NCBI GenBank assembly: GCA_001595945.1
Contig: LSSI01000074.1
Span: forward strand, 1-35,184
Length of the DNA stretch: 35,184 bases
DNA from: Thermoplasmatales archaeon SM1-50
GTDB lineage: Archaea; Thermoplasmatota; E2; DHVEG-1
Reading direction: 5' to 3'
The translations under genes and the position numbers were made by a program. Below the pieces are notes generated by a model. That model did not search any database and was not told the DNA's origin. It saw only the letters and a list, made by a program, of their open reading frames with translations. Shown here piece by piece: positions 17,038 through 25,298 of the stretch (its first letter is position 1; each line of letters opens with the position of its first letter).

Positions 17038-17111
17038 GGCCCGAATAGTGTAGCCTGGTAACATATGGGACTGTGGATCCTCTGTGCCGGGTTCAAATCC
17101 CGGTTCGGGCC
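17038..17111 (+). tRNA. tRNA-His (GTG anticodon)
   Basis: The cloverleaf reads as acceptor GCCCGAA/TTCGGGC (17039-17045 with 17104-17110), a D-arm of four pairs, an anticodon loop CTGTGGA at 17071-17077 with anticodon GTG, and the T-arm CCGGG-TTCAAAT-CCCGG (17087-17103). G at 17038 serves as the encoded G-1 opposite discriminator C73 at 17111, the identity elements of tRNA-His. Pair 27-43 is a T-C mismatch. There is no intron and no encoded CCA. A TATA-like AATTATAG near 17003-17010 is a possible promoter. Confidence 0.95.
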
Positions 17112-17381
17112 TTAATTCATTAAGTCCAGAACGCTTATGAGAATCGCTTTTTACAATCTAAAATTTAGTTGATTTTATAAAAGTTAATAAACGATGATTT
17201 TTCATTACTATCCGCTCTATCAGATAAGCATAATACAGATTTCAAGTAAAAAGCTACTTCTTTCAAAAAAAGATTTATTGGTTGCTATAGATAACTATTT
17301 GTATTTGTATGAGATTCATTTAAGCATATATTTTTATATGATGAATACTATAAAACTATTAGACAAAGGTAAAGGAAGAAT
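17112..17381. other. AT-rich gap without recognisable gene
   Basis: This 270-base stretch after tRNA-His is AT-rich. It contains only a low-complexity Ile/Tyr/Lys-rich frame without a ribosome-binding site, and TATA-like elements near 17331-17340 and 17348-17356 that probably serve the next gene. Confidence 0.5.
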
Positions 17382-17651
17382 ATGGACGATGGAATCAAGG
17401 GAATAACTCTCATAATATCTGTCCTATTGATCTCTTTATTTTTTTTCGTATATTTGATAAAAGAGCTTGCTGTGGTCTTTTTCTTGATTTCATTGGTTTT
17501 AATACCTCTCTTAGGGTACACATTTGTCGTATTAATTACAACCAAATGGGATAACTATAAAGCAATTAAGGAATGGCAGAAGGTTGAAGAAATAAAAAAA
17601 ATACGACCACCCGGTATTGATAATATCATACAAGAACAAAAAAAGCCATAA
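17382..17651 (+). CDS. Small two-helix membrane protein
   Basis: This 89-residue protein has two adjacent hydrophobic helices (about residues 6-27 and 29-53), then a charged cytoplasmic-type tail (WDNYKAIKEWQKVEEIKK) ending in a Lys-Pro motif. The start is ATG 17382, with AAGGAAG a few bases upstream and TATA-like elements at spacings that fit. No family is recognised. It stands alone between tRNA-His and the Sun-family methyltransferase. Confidence 0.65.
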   Translation: MDDGIKGITLIISVLLISLFFFVYLIKELAVVFFLISLVLIPLLGYTFVVLITTKWDNYKAIKEWQKVEEIKKIRPPGIDNIIQEQKKP

Positions 17652-17872
17652 ATGTAAAAAAAACCTACCTACAGAGTCATTAATGAATGCAGCATAAAGA
17701 GGATCATTGCATTTATAAAAGACAGTGAATAGATGATTGTTAGATACTACTAAAGACAAACAACCTCTTTTAAGCATGCACAGACATATTTTTATGGAAG
17801 GATGTGAATGTCCAAAGAGTTACCCATTACAAAACCAATTGTTACTATGAAACAATACCTGGTGTGTTATCT

Positions 17873-18964
17873 ATGGAAAAAAAAGTTGCCGTACGAATCG
17901 TAAGCAAATATCTTAAGAAGGGTAACATGGCTCGATGCTTACGTGATATTCTTCCCGCAGCGGGATTATCCAAGAAACAACGGCAGGAAATTTCTGAAAT
18001 CGTCCATGATGTGGTTCGTTGGAAACGATTGTATGAACATATCCTTGATAATCGTGGTTTGTCATTATCTGCCGAAAATTTTGTGAACCTTGCCAGAGAT
18101 GGTGCGCAGGCAGACGCATATTCCTATGCCTTTGAATATCGATACTCGTGCTCTTCCTATGTAGCAGATATACTCAAGGACCACGCAGAATGGGCTGATT
18201 TTCTTAACGAGATGCCACCGACCACGCTCTGTATCAATTTCAACAAAACTACGATAGATAAGGTACTAACCCTGCTTCAACAGGAGACACTTCCTTCAGA
18301 ACGTGGTGTGCTTCCTTCTGCTGTGCTGACAACTTCAGTTGGCAAATACTCAAAGGTGATTCAACAATGTTTTGCCCATGTTCAGGATGAAAGCAGCCAG
18401 TTTGTTTCCTTTCTTGCTTCAATCTTGGGTGATTCAATTTATGATATGTGCGCAGGTAATGGTGGGAAAACTCTTGCCCTTGCATCAATTACAAGAAATC
18501 AGAAGAAGCTCTCTGCCTATGACCTCAACGCTACAAAACGAGCAACCCTAAAACGAAGATGCGAAAAATATAACGCAATCGTCACCGTGGAACAATATGC
18601 ATCAGAAAAGACCTATGACCTCGTGTTGGTTGATGCTCCTTGCAGTGGACTTGGGGCAGCACGGAGAAACCCTGAAGCAAAATACATAAACGGAGTCGAC
18701 AACCTTCCAAAGACCCAAATATCCCTGTTATGTCAGGCAGCACAAAATGTTCGGAAGAATGGGATGCTTTTCTACGCGGTCTGCACCATAACCCCCGAAG
18801 AGACAACACGGGTAATCGAAACATTCCTTAAAAACGAGAGGTTCACAGTCTCGTATTTTGAACAGCAACCATACCAAACGTTTTTATTAAGAAATTCATT
18901 CGGCGCGTTCACGATGCTTCCTCGAGGTGACCTGTTTTTCTTATCGGTCCTGAAAAAAGAATAA
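17873..18964 (+). CDS. NOL1/NOP2/Sun-family RNA m5C methyltransferase
   Basis: This 363-residue enzyme methylates C5 of cytosine in tRNA or rRNA. The N-terminal ~100 residues resemble the NusB-like domain of RsmB (DILPAAGLSKKQRQEISEIVHDVVRWKR, split by family-typical residues). The Rossmann core follows with DESSQFVSFL, SAM motif YDMCAGNGGK, and both catalytic cysteines: motif IV DAPCSGLG (Cys257) and motif VI YAVCTITPEE (Cys304). No PUA domain is visible. I chose ATG 17873, preceded by GGTG; the in-frame GTG at 17804 lies upstream of the transcription start implied by the TATA-like ATATTTTTAT at 17786-17795. The exact RNA target is not clear. Confidence 0.9.
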   Translation: MEKKVAVRIVSKYLKKGNMARCLRDILPAAGLSKKQRQEISEIVHDVVRWKRLYEHILDNRGLSLSAENFVNLARDGAQADAYSYAFEYRYSCSSYVADILKDHAEWADFLNEMPPTTLCINFNKTTIDKVLTLLQQETLPSERGVLPSAVLTTSVGKYSKVIQQCFAHVQDESSQFVSFLASILGDSIYDMCAGNGGKTLALASITRNQKKLSAYDLNATKRATLKRRCEKYNAIVTVEQYASEKTYDLVLVDAPCSGLGAARRNPEAKYINGVDNLPKTQISLLCQAAQNVRKNGMLFYAVCTITPEETTRVIETFLKNERFTVSYFEQQPYQTFLLRNSFGAFTMLPRGDLFFLSVLKKE

Positions 18965-18987
18965 GCAAATAAATAGAAGAAGGCAGC

Positions 18988-19045
18988 GAGGAAGGAGGGG
19001 AAAAAATATGAAGAAGAAACATGAGAATAGTATTTTCCCTTCCTC
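18988..19045. terminator. Inverted repeat between convergent genes
   Basis: GAGGAAGG...GGGGAAAA (18988-19004) can pair with TTTTCCCTTCCTC (19033-19045), giving ~13 base pairs with a short bulge and a loop near 26 nt. It sits between the convergent methyltransferase and DUF1015 genes, where a shared transcription end would be expected. Function is uncertain because archaeal termination depends mostly on T tracts. Confidence 0.35.
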
Positions 19046-19123
19046 ACCAGATTATTTCTTTCTCGCTACCGGTATATAAATCTGTTGTGACAAAATAGCA
19101 AAATGTAATTTTACCAAGTTTCG

Positions 19124-20428
19124 TCACATCTTATACATCACAAGACCAGAGAGCATTTTAGGAAGGAAATAGGTGGACTTCTGCGGCATATGTTCACTTT
19201 CATCAGCGATCGCTTTTAACTGGTCGATCTTTGTCGCATTCATAAGAATCGAGAAATCGTATGCCCCATCGTCAACAAATTGGATCGCTTCAGAATCGAC
19301 TCTGGTGTATTTAACATGATCTTCAAGATTTTTCTCTGTGATGCCAAAGAATTCCTCCAAAATCAGTTTATGGAGTATGGAGACATCAAGTGTTCTCCAT
19401 GTTCGTGAATGATCGGGTGCCTTTGAGTCCATGACACGCTCATCCTTCAACGTCAAACTATAATACACTCCTTTTGTGTACAATGCATATCTATGCATAT
19501 CAGTTGTCGCAATATCCTCTATTATGGTTTTTCCAATTTGTTGATAGTCTTTTGTAATAACATCCACAGGTTTTTTTACCACGGTGAAGTATTTCTGAAG
19601 TTTTTTACATGTCTCGTCTATGTCGATGTCATGCATTTTTATTAAACGGTGCGTGGGAAGAATAGAAAGACCTGGATCAAGCATATTGCATAGGACCACC
19701 ATGATGTATTGGAAGGGTGTATAAGGATCGTTGTTTCCTGTTTGCTGTTGTTTTTCCAATGCATAATTCACTGATGTTTGATAGCGATGGTGTCCATCTG
19801 CGATAAAAAGAATTTTTTTTTCCAGTGCATCAATGATTGATTGAACCACTTTTTGGTCATCTACACAATAGAGCTTATGGATAAACCCGTCATATCCTTT
19901 TACGTTAATAAGTGGATTGTCAAGTGCAGCATTGATGGTTTTCCTGATGCTGTCATTCTCATCAATGTACATCAGCTGAATCGGCTCGAGGTTCGCATGG
20001 CATGCACGGAGGAGATTTAATCGGTCTGTCTTTGGTTTTGCCAGTGTTTTTTCGTGAGCTTTGATTATTTTGTAATTTGGGTCAAGTTTTAGAAGAACAT
20101 AAAACCCGTTCATTTGTTTTTTTTCTTTATTGATTTTATAATCTATTTTATAGGGATAGATTGCAGGTATATTAGTTGGATGTAAAATCCCTTGTTGTTG
20201 CCATGCATCAAATGTTTGTTGTGCTCGTGTATATCGGTTTTTTATTTCCGTATCATCTGGGAAGATTTTTCCTAAGATGAGTCTGACGAAGTTATATTTA
20301 TGTTTCTGATAGAGCTCGTTTTGCATTTGTTCTGAAATAATGTCGTAGGGTGGTGTCATGACATCCTCTAGTTTTTGTATGTGTTTCTTATTGTAGATTA
20401 GTCCTTTAAAGGGAGCGATCTCTACCAT
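19124..20428 (-). CDS. DUF1015 family protein
   Basis: This 434-residue soluble protein matches the DUF1015 family in start and length. It begins with VEIAPFKGLIYN and the VMTPPYDIISEQMQ segment near residue 23, and holds the family motif FIADGHHRYQTSVNYA near residue 215. The His-His-Arg motif recalls the active-site loop of ParB/sulfiredoxin-fold kinases, so nucleotide binding is possible, but this is inference. GGAGAG (20443-20438) upstream acts as the ribosome-binding site. It is divergent from the beta-helix gene across a 223-nt spacer. The biochemical role is unknown. Confidence 0.85.
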   Translation of the reverse strand: MVEIAPFKGLIYNKKHIQKLEDVMTPPYDIISEQMQNELYQKHKYNFVRLILGKIFPDDTEIKNRYTRAQQTFDAWQQQGILHPTNIPAIYPYKIDYKINKEKKQMNGFYVLLKLDPNYKIIKAHEKTLAKPKTDRLNLLRACHANLEPIQLMYIDENDSIRKTINAALDNPLINVKGYDGFIHKLYCVDDQKVVQSIIDALEKKILFIADGHHRYQTSVNYALEKQQQTGNNDPYTPFQYIMVVLCNMLDPGLSILPTHRLIKMHDIDIDETCKKLQKYFTVVKKPVDVITKDYQQIGKTIIEDIATTDMHRYALYTKGVYYSLTLKDERVMDSKAPDHSRTWRTLDVSILHKLILEEFFGITEKNLEDHVKYTRVDSEAIQFVDDGAYDFSILMNATKIDQLKAIADESEHMPQKSTYFLPKMLSGLVMYKM

Positions 20429-20605
20429 CTTAGATAACTCTCCTATTGTGGTTTGATTCTGGTATCATCTTGATGATTAAATAGGTTATGAAAAGAAATG
20501 ATTTAGAGCATATTCTTTGCAGAGGGTTCGAAACATTCATACACTTTGTTATATCTCTTATTAAATATATTTAATAGAAACATTTAAATGACCGTGCAGA
20601 ATTAC

Positions 20606-20613
20606 TTATATAA
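20606..20613 (+). promoter_or_regulatory. TATA box of beta-helix gene
   Basis: TTATATAA predicts transcription starting near 20636, just before a strong Shine-Dalgarno AAAGGAGGA (20637-20645) that ends 6 nt before ATG 20652. Unlike most genes here, this one has a leader and a near-perfect ribosome-binding site. Confidence 0.6.
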
Positions 20614-20651
20614 TAAAGGTGTTAAACAAGTAAATAAAAGGAGGACTTATC

Positions 20652-21707
20652 ATGAAAAATAAATTAATTGCGAAAAGCTTGATTATTGGAATAATACTTT
20701 TTATAGGAGCCAGTGCTGCATCAGCGAACACACTCACCTTATCATATACGCCACAACCAATCAATCGCGGCTGGTTATATGTTGGTGGAAACGGAACTGG
20801 AAACTATACCACAATACAAGAGGCGATTGACAACGCAACCAATGGGGACACCATCTTTGTATATAACAACACGTATAATGAGAATATTGACACCAAACTA
20901 AAAAAGATCACTTTGCTTGGGGAAGATCGCGATACAACCATCATCAAAGGAGTTTCAACCGATGCTGTCGTAAGAATTGGTACAAGTGATACAACCATTT
21001 CAACATTCACCATTATTGGAACACCAACCGAAATGGTCATACAGGTCGCATCGTTAAGCGAAAACGTCCTTATCACAAATAATCTAATAAAAGACGGGGG
21101 ATATGGAATATCACTTGGCTTGACAACAAGCAAAGTCACCATCTCAGAAAATACAATCATCAATAATGCGTTCAGTGGTATTTCAGGGTCAACTACAACT
21201 TATAATACTATCAATCATAACAGTATTGAAAATAATGGAGACCAAGGAATTGGGCTGTCACTTGGTAGCCATCATAATTCCATTGTGAACAATTCGATTA
21301 AGAATAATGCAAAGGAAGCAATTCTAATTGATGGTCTTACAAGCACTGATAATACGATTTCAGGCAATGATGTTTCTGATAATGAAATCGGTATTCGGTT
21401 GTCCAAAGCAAGTTCGAACAAGATACAAAGTAACAATATCGAGTTAAGTACCATGGAGGGAGTGCTTCTCCAAACAAGTAATGAAAACGCTATTGAGATG
21501 AACAATTTCATCGATAACAAACGCCAGGCGACGTTTAAGCTTTCGTCAAGGAATACCTGGGATGCAAACTATTGGAGCAACTGGATTGGGTTTAAACTGT
21601 CAGCCCCAATCTTCCAGAACTTCCCTAAATTTATTGTCGGTGGACTGCGCATAAACACTGATAAAAACCCTGCGAAAACACCCTATAACATCTCGGTGTT
21701 TCTCTAA
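20652..21707 (+). CDS. Secreted right-handed beta-helix (NosD-like) protein
   Basis: This 351-residue protein has a signal peptide (MKNK, hydrophobic core, then ASAASA at about residues 20-25). After it comes WLYVGGNGTGNYTTIQEAID near residue 40, a classic entry to a right-handed parallel beta-helix. Repeated Asn-rich turns follow (for example NNLIKDGGYGISL and NSIENNGDQGIGL), as in NosD/pectate-lyase-like surface proteins. The C-terminal segment with NTWDANYWSNWIGF is a common capping motif of such archaeal proteins. It is likely exported and binds carbohydrate or acts at the cell surface. No catalytic residues can be assigned. A pyrimidine-rich terminator follows. Confidence 0.88.
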   Translation: MKNKLIAKSLIIGIILFIGASAASANTLTLSYTPQPINRGWLYVGGNGTGNYTTIQEAIDNATNGDTIFVYNNTYNENIDTKLKKITLLGEDRDTTIIKGVSTDAVVRIGTSDTTISTFTIIGTPTEMVIQVASLSENVLITNNLIKDGGYGISLGLTTSKVTISENTIINNAFSGISGSTTTYNTINHNSIENNGDQGIGLSLGSHHNSIVNNSIKNNAKEAILIDGLTSTDNTISGNDVSDNEIGIRLSKASSNKIQSNNIELSTMEGVLLQTSNENAIEMNNFIDNKRQATFKLSSRNTWDANYWSNWIGFKLSAPIFQNFPKFIVGGLRINTDKNPAKTPYNISVFL

Positions 21708-21709
21708 CC

Positions 21710-21740
21710 CTCTCTCTCCTTCTTTTTATTATTTTCTTAT
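21710..21740 (+). terminator. Pyrimidine/T-rich terminator
   Basis: A CTCTCTCTCC run followed by TTCTTTTTATTATTTTCTT begins 3 nt after the beta-helix gene stop. It resembles the tract at 378-405 behind the other beta-helix-like gene. Confidence 0.5.
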
Positions 21741-21786
21741 AATGTGGTTTGTAGATTATTTTATATACACATAGTTGACAAAAAAA

Positions 21787-22041
21787 TCACTTTTTCCTTG
21801 CATTCTTCTTAATTACATCAACAACAGTATCAAATTGTTTCTTACTCCGTATATTGATATTCTTCTTATTCAACTGGTCCCAGCCAAGTAAAAACGGCTT
21901 CCGCACTCCATCCTGAAGGTAATACAGATTCTTTTCACCTTTTATCTTGTAGCTGCATGATTTTTCTCTCACGATTTCTATGCCGTTGATGTCCTTCAAC
22001 ACTTCTTTTAACATCTCAATGGATGTAACTCGTTTTTTCAT
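21787..22041 (-). CDS. Small hypothetical protein
   Basis: This basic protein of 84 residues is of unknown family. It reads as MKKRVTSIEMLKEVLKDI, then a mixed strand-like region (YKIKGEKNLYYLQDG) and a Lys-rich C-terminal helix ending KKNARKK, so nucleic-acid binding is possible but unproven. I chose ATG 22041 since GGAGTGAT (22052-22045) lies at ideal spacing. An ATG 20 codons upstream (22101) is in frame and would give 104 residues, possibly from a leaderless mRNA. Confidence 0.6.
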   Translation of the reverse strand: MKKRVTSIEMLKEVLKDINGIEIVREKSCSYKIKGEKNLYYLQDGVRKPFLLGWDQLNKKNINIRSKKQFDTVVDVIKKNARKK

Positions 22042-22101
22042 CTTATCACTCCATAACAGTAAGTCGATGTAGCCGTACAAATAGGTTCGGTGGATATCCA
22101 T

Positions 22102-22588
22102 AATTTTTCTTGATTTTTATTAAAATCAGATGAGAATAGGAAAGAATTAGGCGATAGGGCTAATCTATTTTGGAAATGTTGGCAGAAATAAATCTGCGGA
22201 AGATGAGATGTTAAGGTTTAAAAAAGAGAAAAAGAGATGAGTAAAAGTTTAGCTTTTCTATATTCATTAACAGGTTTTATACCAGACACTAAAGCACGAG
22301 TGATTAGTCCGTGTACAAACATAGTAGTGAATGATGCTCGATGATCAAATCCAGGTCATTAATAAAACAAATATCGAGTAAGAAATATATTTCAATTGAT
22401 AGTACCTTATCATAATCAATGTGATTTGCTAAAAAATACTATATTTGTATGCTGGGTCAATGCTTAAGCCTTTATAGTTTGTTAATTATTATCACAAAAC
22501 ATGGGTTATGTTTATATACTAGAAAAAATTGACACATAACGCCTATAATTAAAATGTGAAAATACAGAAGGAGGTTGCAGTTAACTAA
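22102..22588. other. Sparse region with a possible coding remnant
   Basis: This 487-base AT-rich spacer has no complete gene. On the minus strand, about 22345 down to a TAA at 22220-22218, a frame of ~42 codons reads like protein (FDHRASFTTMFVHGLITRAL, then VSGIKPVNEYRKAK), without a convincing start. The other strand also has a 35-codon frame there. TTTATATAC at 22511-22519 is a probable promoter for the next gene. Confidence 0.3.
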
Positions 22589-22747
22589 ATGAAATACCGA
22601 GATATTCTGACCGCGTTTCTTGTTATTGGATTTTTCCTTTCTCTAGCATACACCATTGCTGTCGCTAACTCGGTCTGGTGGTGGATTGCGCCTGTTGTGT
22701 TTGGTATTGCGATTGTATGGGCGATGTACTACCTCTGGTTGACTTAA
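22589..22747 (+). CDS. 52-residue two-helix membrane protein
   Basis: ATG 22589 opens a 52-residue frame starting MKYRDILTAFLVIGFF with two hydrophobic helices separated by a short NSVWWW turn, and ending MYYLWLT. A TATA box (22511-22519) and a strong AAGGAGGT (22568-22575) support expression, although the gap from this site to the ATG, 13-14 nt, is unusually long. An in-frame TAA directly precedes the ATG, so no earlier start exists. No family is recognised. Confidence 0.6.
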   Translation: MKYRDILTAFLVIGFFLSLAYTIAVANSVWWWIAPVVFGIAIVWAMYYLWLT

Positions 22748-22809
22748 ATTCACTTTGATGTAACCGCTGATTATTTCTCTTGTATACTCTAATCTTCTTA
22801 AGAGAAAAC

Positions 22810-22816
22810 TTTATAG
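22810..22816 (+). promoter_or_regulatory. TATA box of pus10 operon
   Basis: TTTATAG is centred ~28 nt before ATG 22841, so the transcript of this operon is probably leaderless. Confidence 0.5.
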
Positions 22817-22840
22817 AACTTTTATGATTCAGCATCATAA

Positions 22841-24055
22841 ATGAAGATACAAACACTCAAACAAGCAGAACAACTTCTCCAAGAGTACTGCCTCTGCGAC
22901 TCCTGCTTAGGTAGGTTATTCAGAAAAGATATCAAGGAAGGGAACAACTCAGAGAAGGGAAAAACTATCAAAAAACAACTCCATTTTAAAAAGAAAATTA
23001 TAACAAGTGACTGCTGGTTATGTGAAGGACTCATTGATGAAATCCCTCATTTTATCGATATTATCACCAGGATGCTTGAAGATTATGAATTTGAGACCTT
23101 TCTAATCGGTTCGAAAATCGATGAAGACATCAAAGAAAGAGAGCAACATCTTTGGAAAGAGCTTCAGCTTCAAGACGCTGAACCAATCAAAATGGAGATC
23201 AATAGGGAGATTGGGAAAGTCCTTGAGCCCCGACTTAGGAAAACCGTTGATATCGCAAATCCTGACATCATGGCAGTTATCGATACGCTTTATGATTACG
23301 TGACACTTCAGATACGTTCTCTTTTCATCTACGGGAGGTATAGGAAACTACAGAGAGGATTCCCCCAGACAAAATGGCCTTGTCAGGTCTGTCTTGGCAA
23401 AGGCTGTAAAAAATGCAACTACACTGGTAGTTTATATGAAACTACAGTAGAAGAACTAATCGCTTCCAAGGCGTTGGAACTTACGAAAGGCACCGATGAA
23501 TCCTTCCATGGGAGCGGACGAGAGGACATCGATGCTCTTATGCTTGGCTCAGGTCGGCCATTTATCCTTGAAATCAAGAACCCGAAAAAAAGAACCATAG
23601 ATCTTAATGTATTTGAGAAAAAGACAAATATGACTTTCAAAAACAAACTCGAAATCCTTTCGTTACGGTTTTCCAGCCGAGAGGAGATCGCGCGTATCAA
23701 GGCAGCAGAATTCAGGAAGACCTACCGAGTAACTCTTGAAGCGGCACAGCCGTTAAATAAAGAAAAACTTATAAAGGTGGCTCAAGCATTACAGGGTAAA
23801 CTCATAAAGCAGTTGACACCAACTCGAGTCGCCCATCGTCGGGCAAACAAGGTTAGAGAACGAATCATTTACAACTGCACCATTGAATCGGTAGAGGGCT
23901 TCATAGCTAGGCTAACTCTTGAAACCGAATCTGGCACCTATATCAAGGAGTTTATCTCTGGTGATGATGAAAAAACTCAACCGAGTCTTAGTGAACTCAT
24001 CGGCATTCCCTGCAAAGTAAAAGACCTTGATGTAATCGACGTAAAGGGGGAATAA
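22841..24055 (+). CDS. pus10: tRNA pseudouridine synthase Pus10
   Basis: This 404-residue enzyme makes pseudouridine 54 and 55 in archaeal tRNA, replacing bacterial TruB for this task. The N-terminus carries zinc-type cysteine pairs (CLCDSCLG near residue 18 and CWLCEG near 66), followed by a THUMP-related region and CQVCLGKGCKKC near 186. The catalytic motif GREDID (226-231) and the following LGSGRPFILEIKNPKKR are intact. It leads a tight operon with eL21, rpo4, DUF655 and ksgA; only 6 nt separate it from the eL21 gene. Confidence 0.95.
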   Translation: MKIQTLKQAEQLLQEYCLCDSCLGRLFRKDIKEGNNSEKGKTIKKQLHFKKKIITSDCWLCEGLIDEIPHFIDIITRMLEDYEFETFLIGSKIDEDIKEREQHLWKELQLQDAEPIKMEINREIGKVLEPRLRKTVDIANPDIMAVIDTLYDYVTLQIRSLFIYGRYRKLQRGFPQTKWPCQVCLGKGCKKCNYTGSLYETTVEELIASKALELTKGTDESFHGSGREDIDALMLGSGRPFILEIKNPKKRTIDLNVFEKKTNMTFKNKLEILSLRFSSREEIARIKAAEFRKTYRVTLEAAQPLNKEKLIKVAQALQGKLIKQLTPTRVAHRRANKVRERIIYNCTIESVEGFIARLTLETESGTYIKEFISGDDEKTQPSLSELIGIPCKVKDLDVIDVKGE

Positions 24056-24061
24056 TAAAAT

Positions 24062-24355
24062 ATGGTGAAACGATCAAAAGGAACCAGAAGTAAAAGCAGA
24101 TATATCATGAGAAAAAAACCACGGACACGTGGTGTTACCTCTTCAACAAAAGCATTACAACACTTTGAAATTGGAACAAATGTAAGCATCAACATCGACT
24201 CTTCAGTTCAAAAAGGCATGCCACATATCCGGTTCCAAGGATACACGGGGAAGATTGAAGGTATGCAGGGAGATGCATATCTCGTTGGTGTTACCGTCGG
24301 TAGTAAGCATAAAACACTCATTGTTCTACCAGAACATTTGGGGAGAGTACGATAA
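24062..24355 (+). CDS. rpl21e: Ribosomal protein L21e (eL21)
   Basis: This basic 97-residue large-subunit protein has the family start MVKRSKGTRSKSRY, the RGVTS segment, and the SH3-like core with GMPHIRFQGYTGKI and VGVTVGSKHKTLIV. Its stop codon is followed directly by the ATG of rpo4 with no spacer, implying coupled translation. Confidence 0.96.
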   Translation: MVKRSKGTRSKSRYIMRKKPRTRGVTSSTKALQHFEIGTNVSINIDSSVQKGMPHIRFQGYTGKIEGMQGDAYLVGVTVGSKHKTLIVLPEHLGRVR

Positions 24356-24700
24356 ATGGTAACTTCCTCAGAACAATCAGGAAAAATCATCTCCCTTGTA
24401 GAAGCAAAAAATATTCTTAAAAAGATTAGTAAGGAGCGAAAAGAACTGCTGTATGAGCAGAAAATCGCCTTGGAGCACGCAGAGGCATTTGCTAAACTTT
24501 CCGCAAAGCAGACCAAGGGTTTAATCGCTGAATTAATGAAACTTGACCATGTCGAAGAGATACATGCATACAAAATAACCGATATACTCCCGAAAAACGA
24601 GGATGACGTTAAAGCTATTTTTGCAAAAGAACGGTACACACCAAATGACAAAGAAGTGAAAAACATCTTAGAGATTGTCAATAAATATTCTCTTGAATAA
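24356..24700 (+). CDS. rpoF: DNA-directed RNA polymerase subunit F (Rpo4)
   Basis: This 114-residue protein is the archaeal Rpb4 homologue, which with Rpo7 forms the stalk of RNA polymerase. The sequence shows the mid-helix EQKIALEHAEAFAKLS and the C-terminal HRDC-like part with ILPKNEDDVKAIFAKER. The start codon abuts the eL21 stop. Rpo7 is not in this window. Confidence 0.93.
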   Translation: MVTSSEQSGKIISLVEAKNILKKISKERKELLYEQKIALEHAEAFAKLSAKQTKGLIAELMKLDHVEEIHAYKITDILPKNEDDVKAIFAKERYTPNDKEVKNILEIVNKYSLE

Positions 24701-24718
24701 GTGGTGGGGTAGGTAAAC

Positions 24719-25294
24719 GTGGAAGATTATGTCTATGTCCTGGATTATTTGGCAAAAGGACGAGGAGATCTCCCGGCCTTTAAGAGAAACCCGGTGGTCT
24801 ATGGCATTGGAGAAAGTCAGTACACTTTTCTTGAGTTGATACCAAAGCGAGATGCGACATTTACCATTGGTGAACGCATCTATGTGGGAAAAGACCCGGC
24901 GCTGCGGACAAAGATAGAAAAAATTAAGGGTCGTATCAACTTTGAGGATCTCACTTCAACAGCCCATGGGGAGCTTCCTTATGTGCTTTTGGATATTGTT
25001 CATAAAAACGAAGAACGATATGTAAAGTTTTTTAATGAGGCGTCCGCGATCTCAACACGGTTCCACGTCCTTGAGCTGTTGCCAGGTTTAGGTAAAAAAA
25101 TGATGCTGGAGATCCTTGATGAGCGCAAAAAAAAGCCGTTTACCTCATTTAAAGAGATGCAGGAACGTATTGATTTCCTACGGTCACCTGATAAACTTAT
25201 TTCAAAACGTATCGAATTGGAATTAACAGACCCAAATCAAAAATACCGTGTGTTCACCCGTGTACCGATGATCCCCCGGGACCATCATTACTGA
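24719..25294 (+). CDS. DUF655 family protein
   Basis: This 191-residue protein belongs to DUF655, nearly always placed between rpo4 and ksgA in euryarchaea. It starts at GTG 24719 with EDYVYVLDYLAKGRG, has an OB-like middle region, and carries a helix-hairpin-helix-like segment (LELLPGLGKKMMLEILDERK, residues ~118-137), which suggests nucleic-acid binding. Its function is unknown; the context argues for a role in ribosome biogenesis or RNA handling. The spacer to ksgA is 4 nt. Confidence 0.9.
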   Translation: MEDYVYVLDYLAKGRGDLPAFKRNPVVYGIGESQYTFLELIPKRDATFTIGERIYVGKDPALRTKIEKIKGRINFEDLTSTAHGELPYVLLDIVHKNEERYVKFFNEASAISTRFHVLELLPGLGKKMMLEILDERKKKPFTSFKEMQERIDFLRSPDKLISKRIELELTDPNQKYRVFTRVPMIPRDHHY

Positions 25295-25298
25295 GAAA

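Noticed and set aside
17194-17406. 70-codon frame upstream of the small membrane protein
   Set aside because: Low-complexity Ile/Tyr/Lys-rich translation of AT-rich DNA, no ribosome-binding site, and overlap with a better supported gene.
20652-21707. Repeated Asn-rich units considered as DNA repeats or a CRISPR-like array
   Set aside because: The periodicity is at the protein level (beta-helix turns) with diverged codons; no direct repeats with unique spacers are present here or elsewhere in the window.
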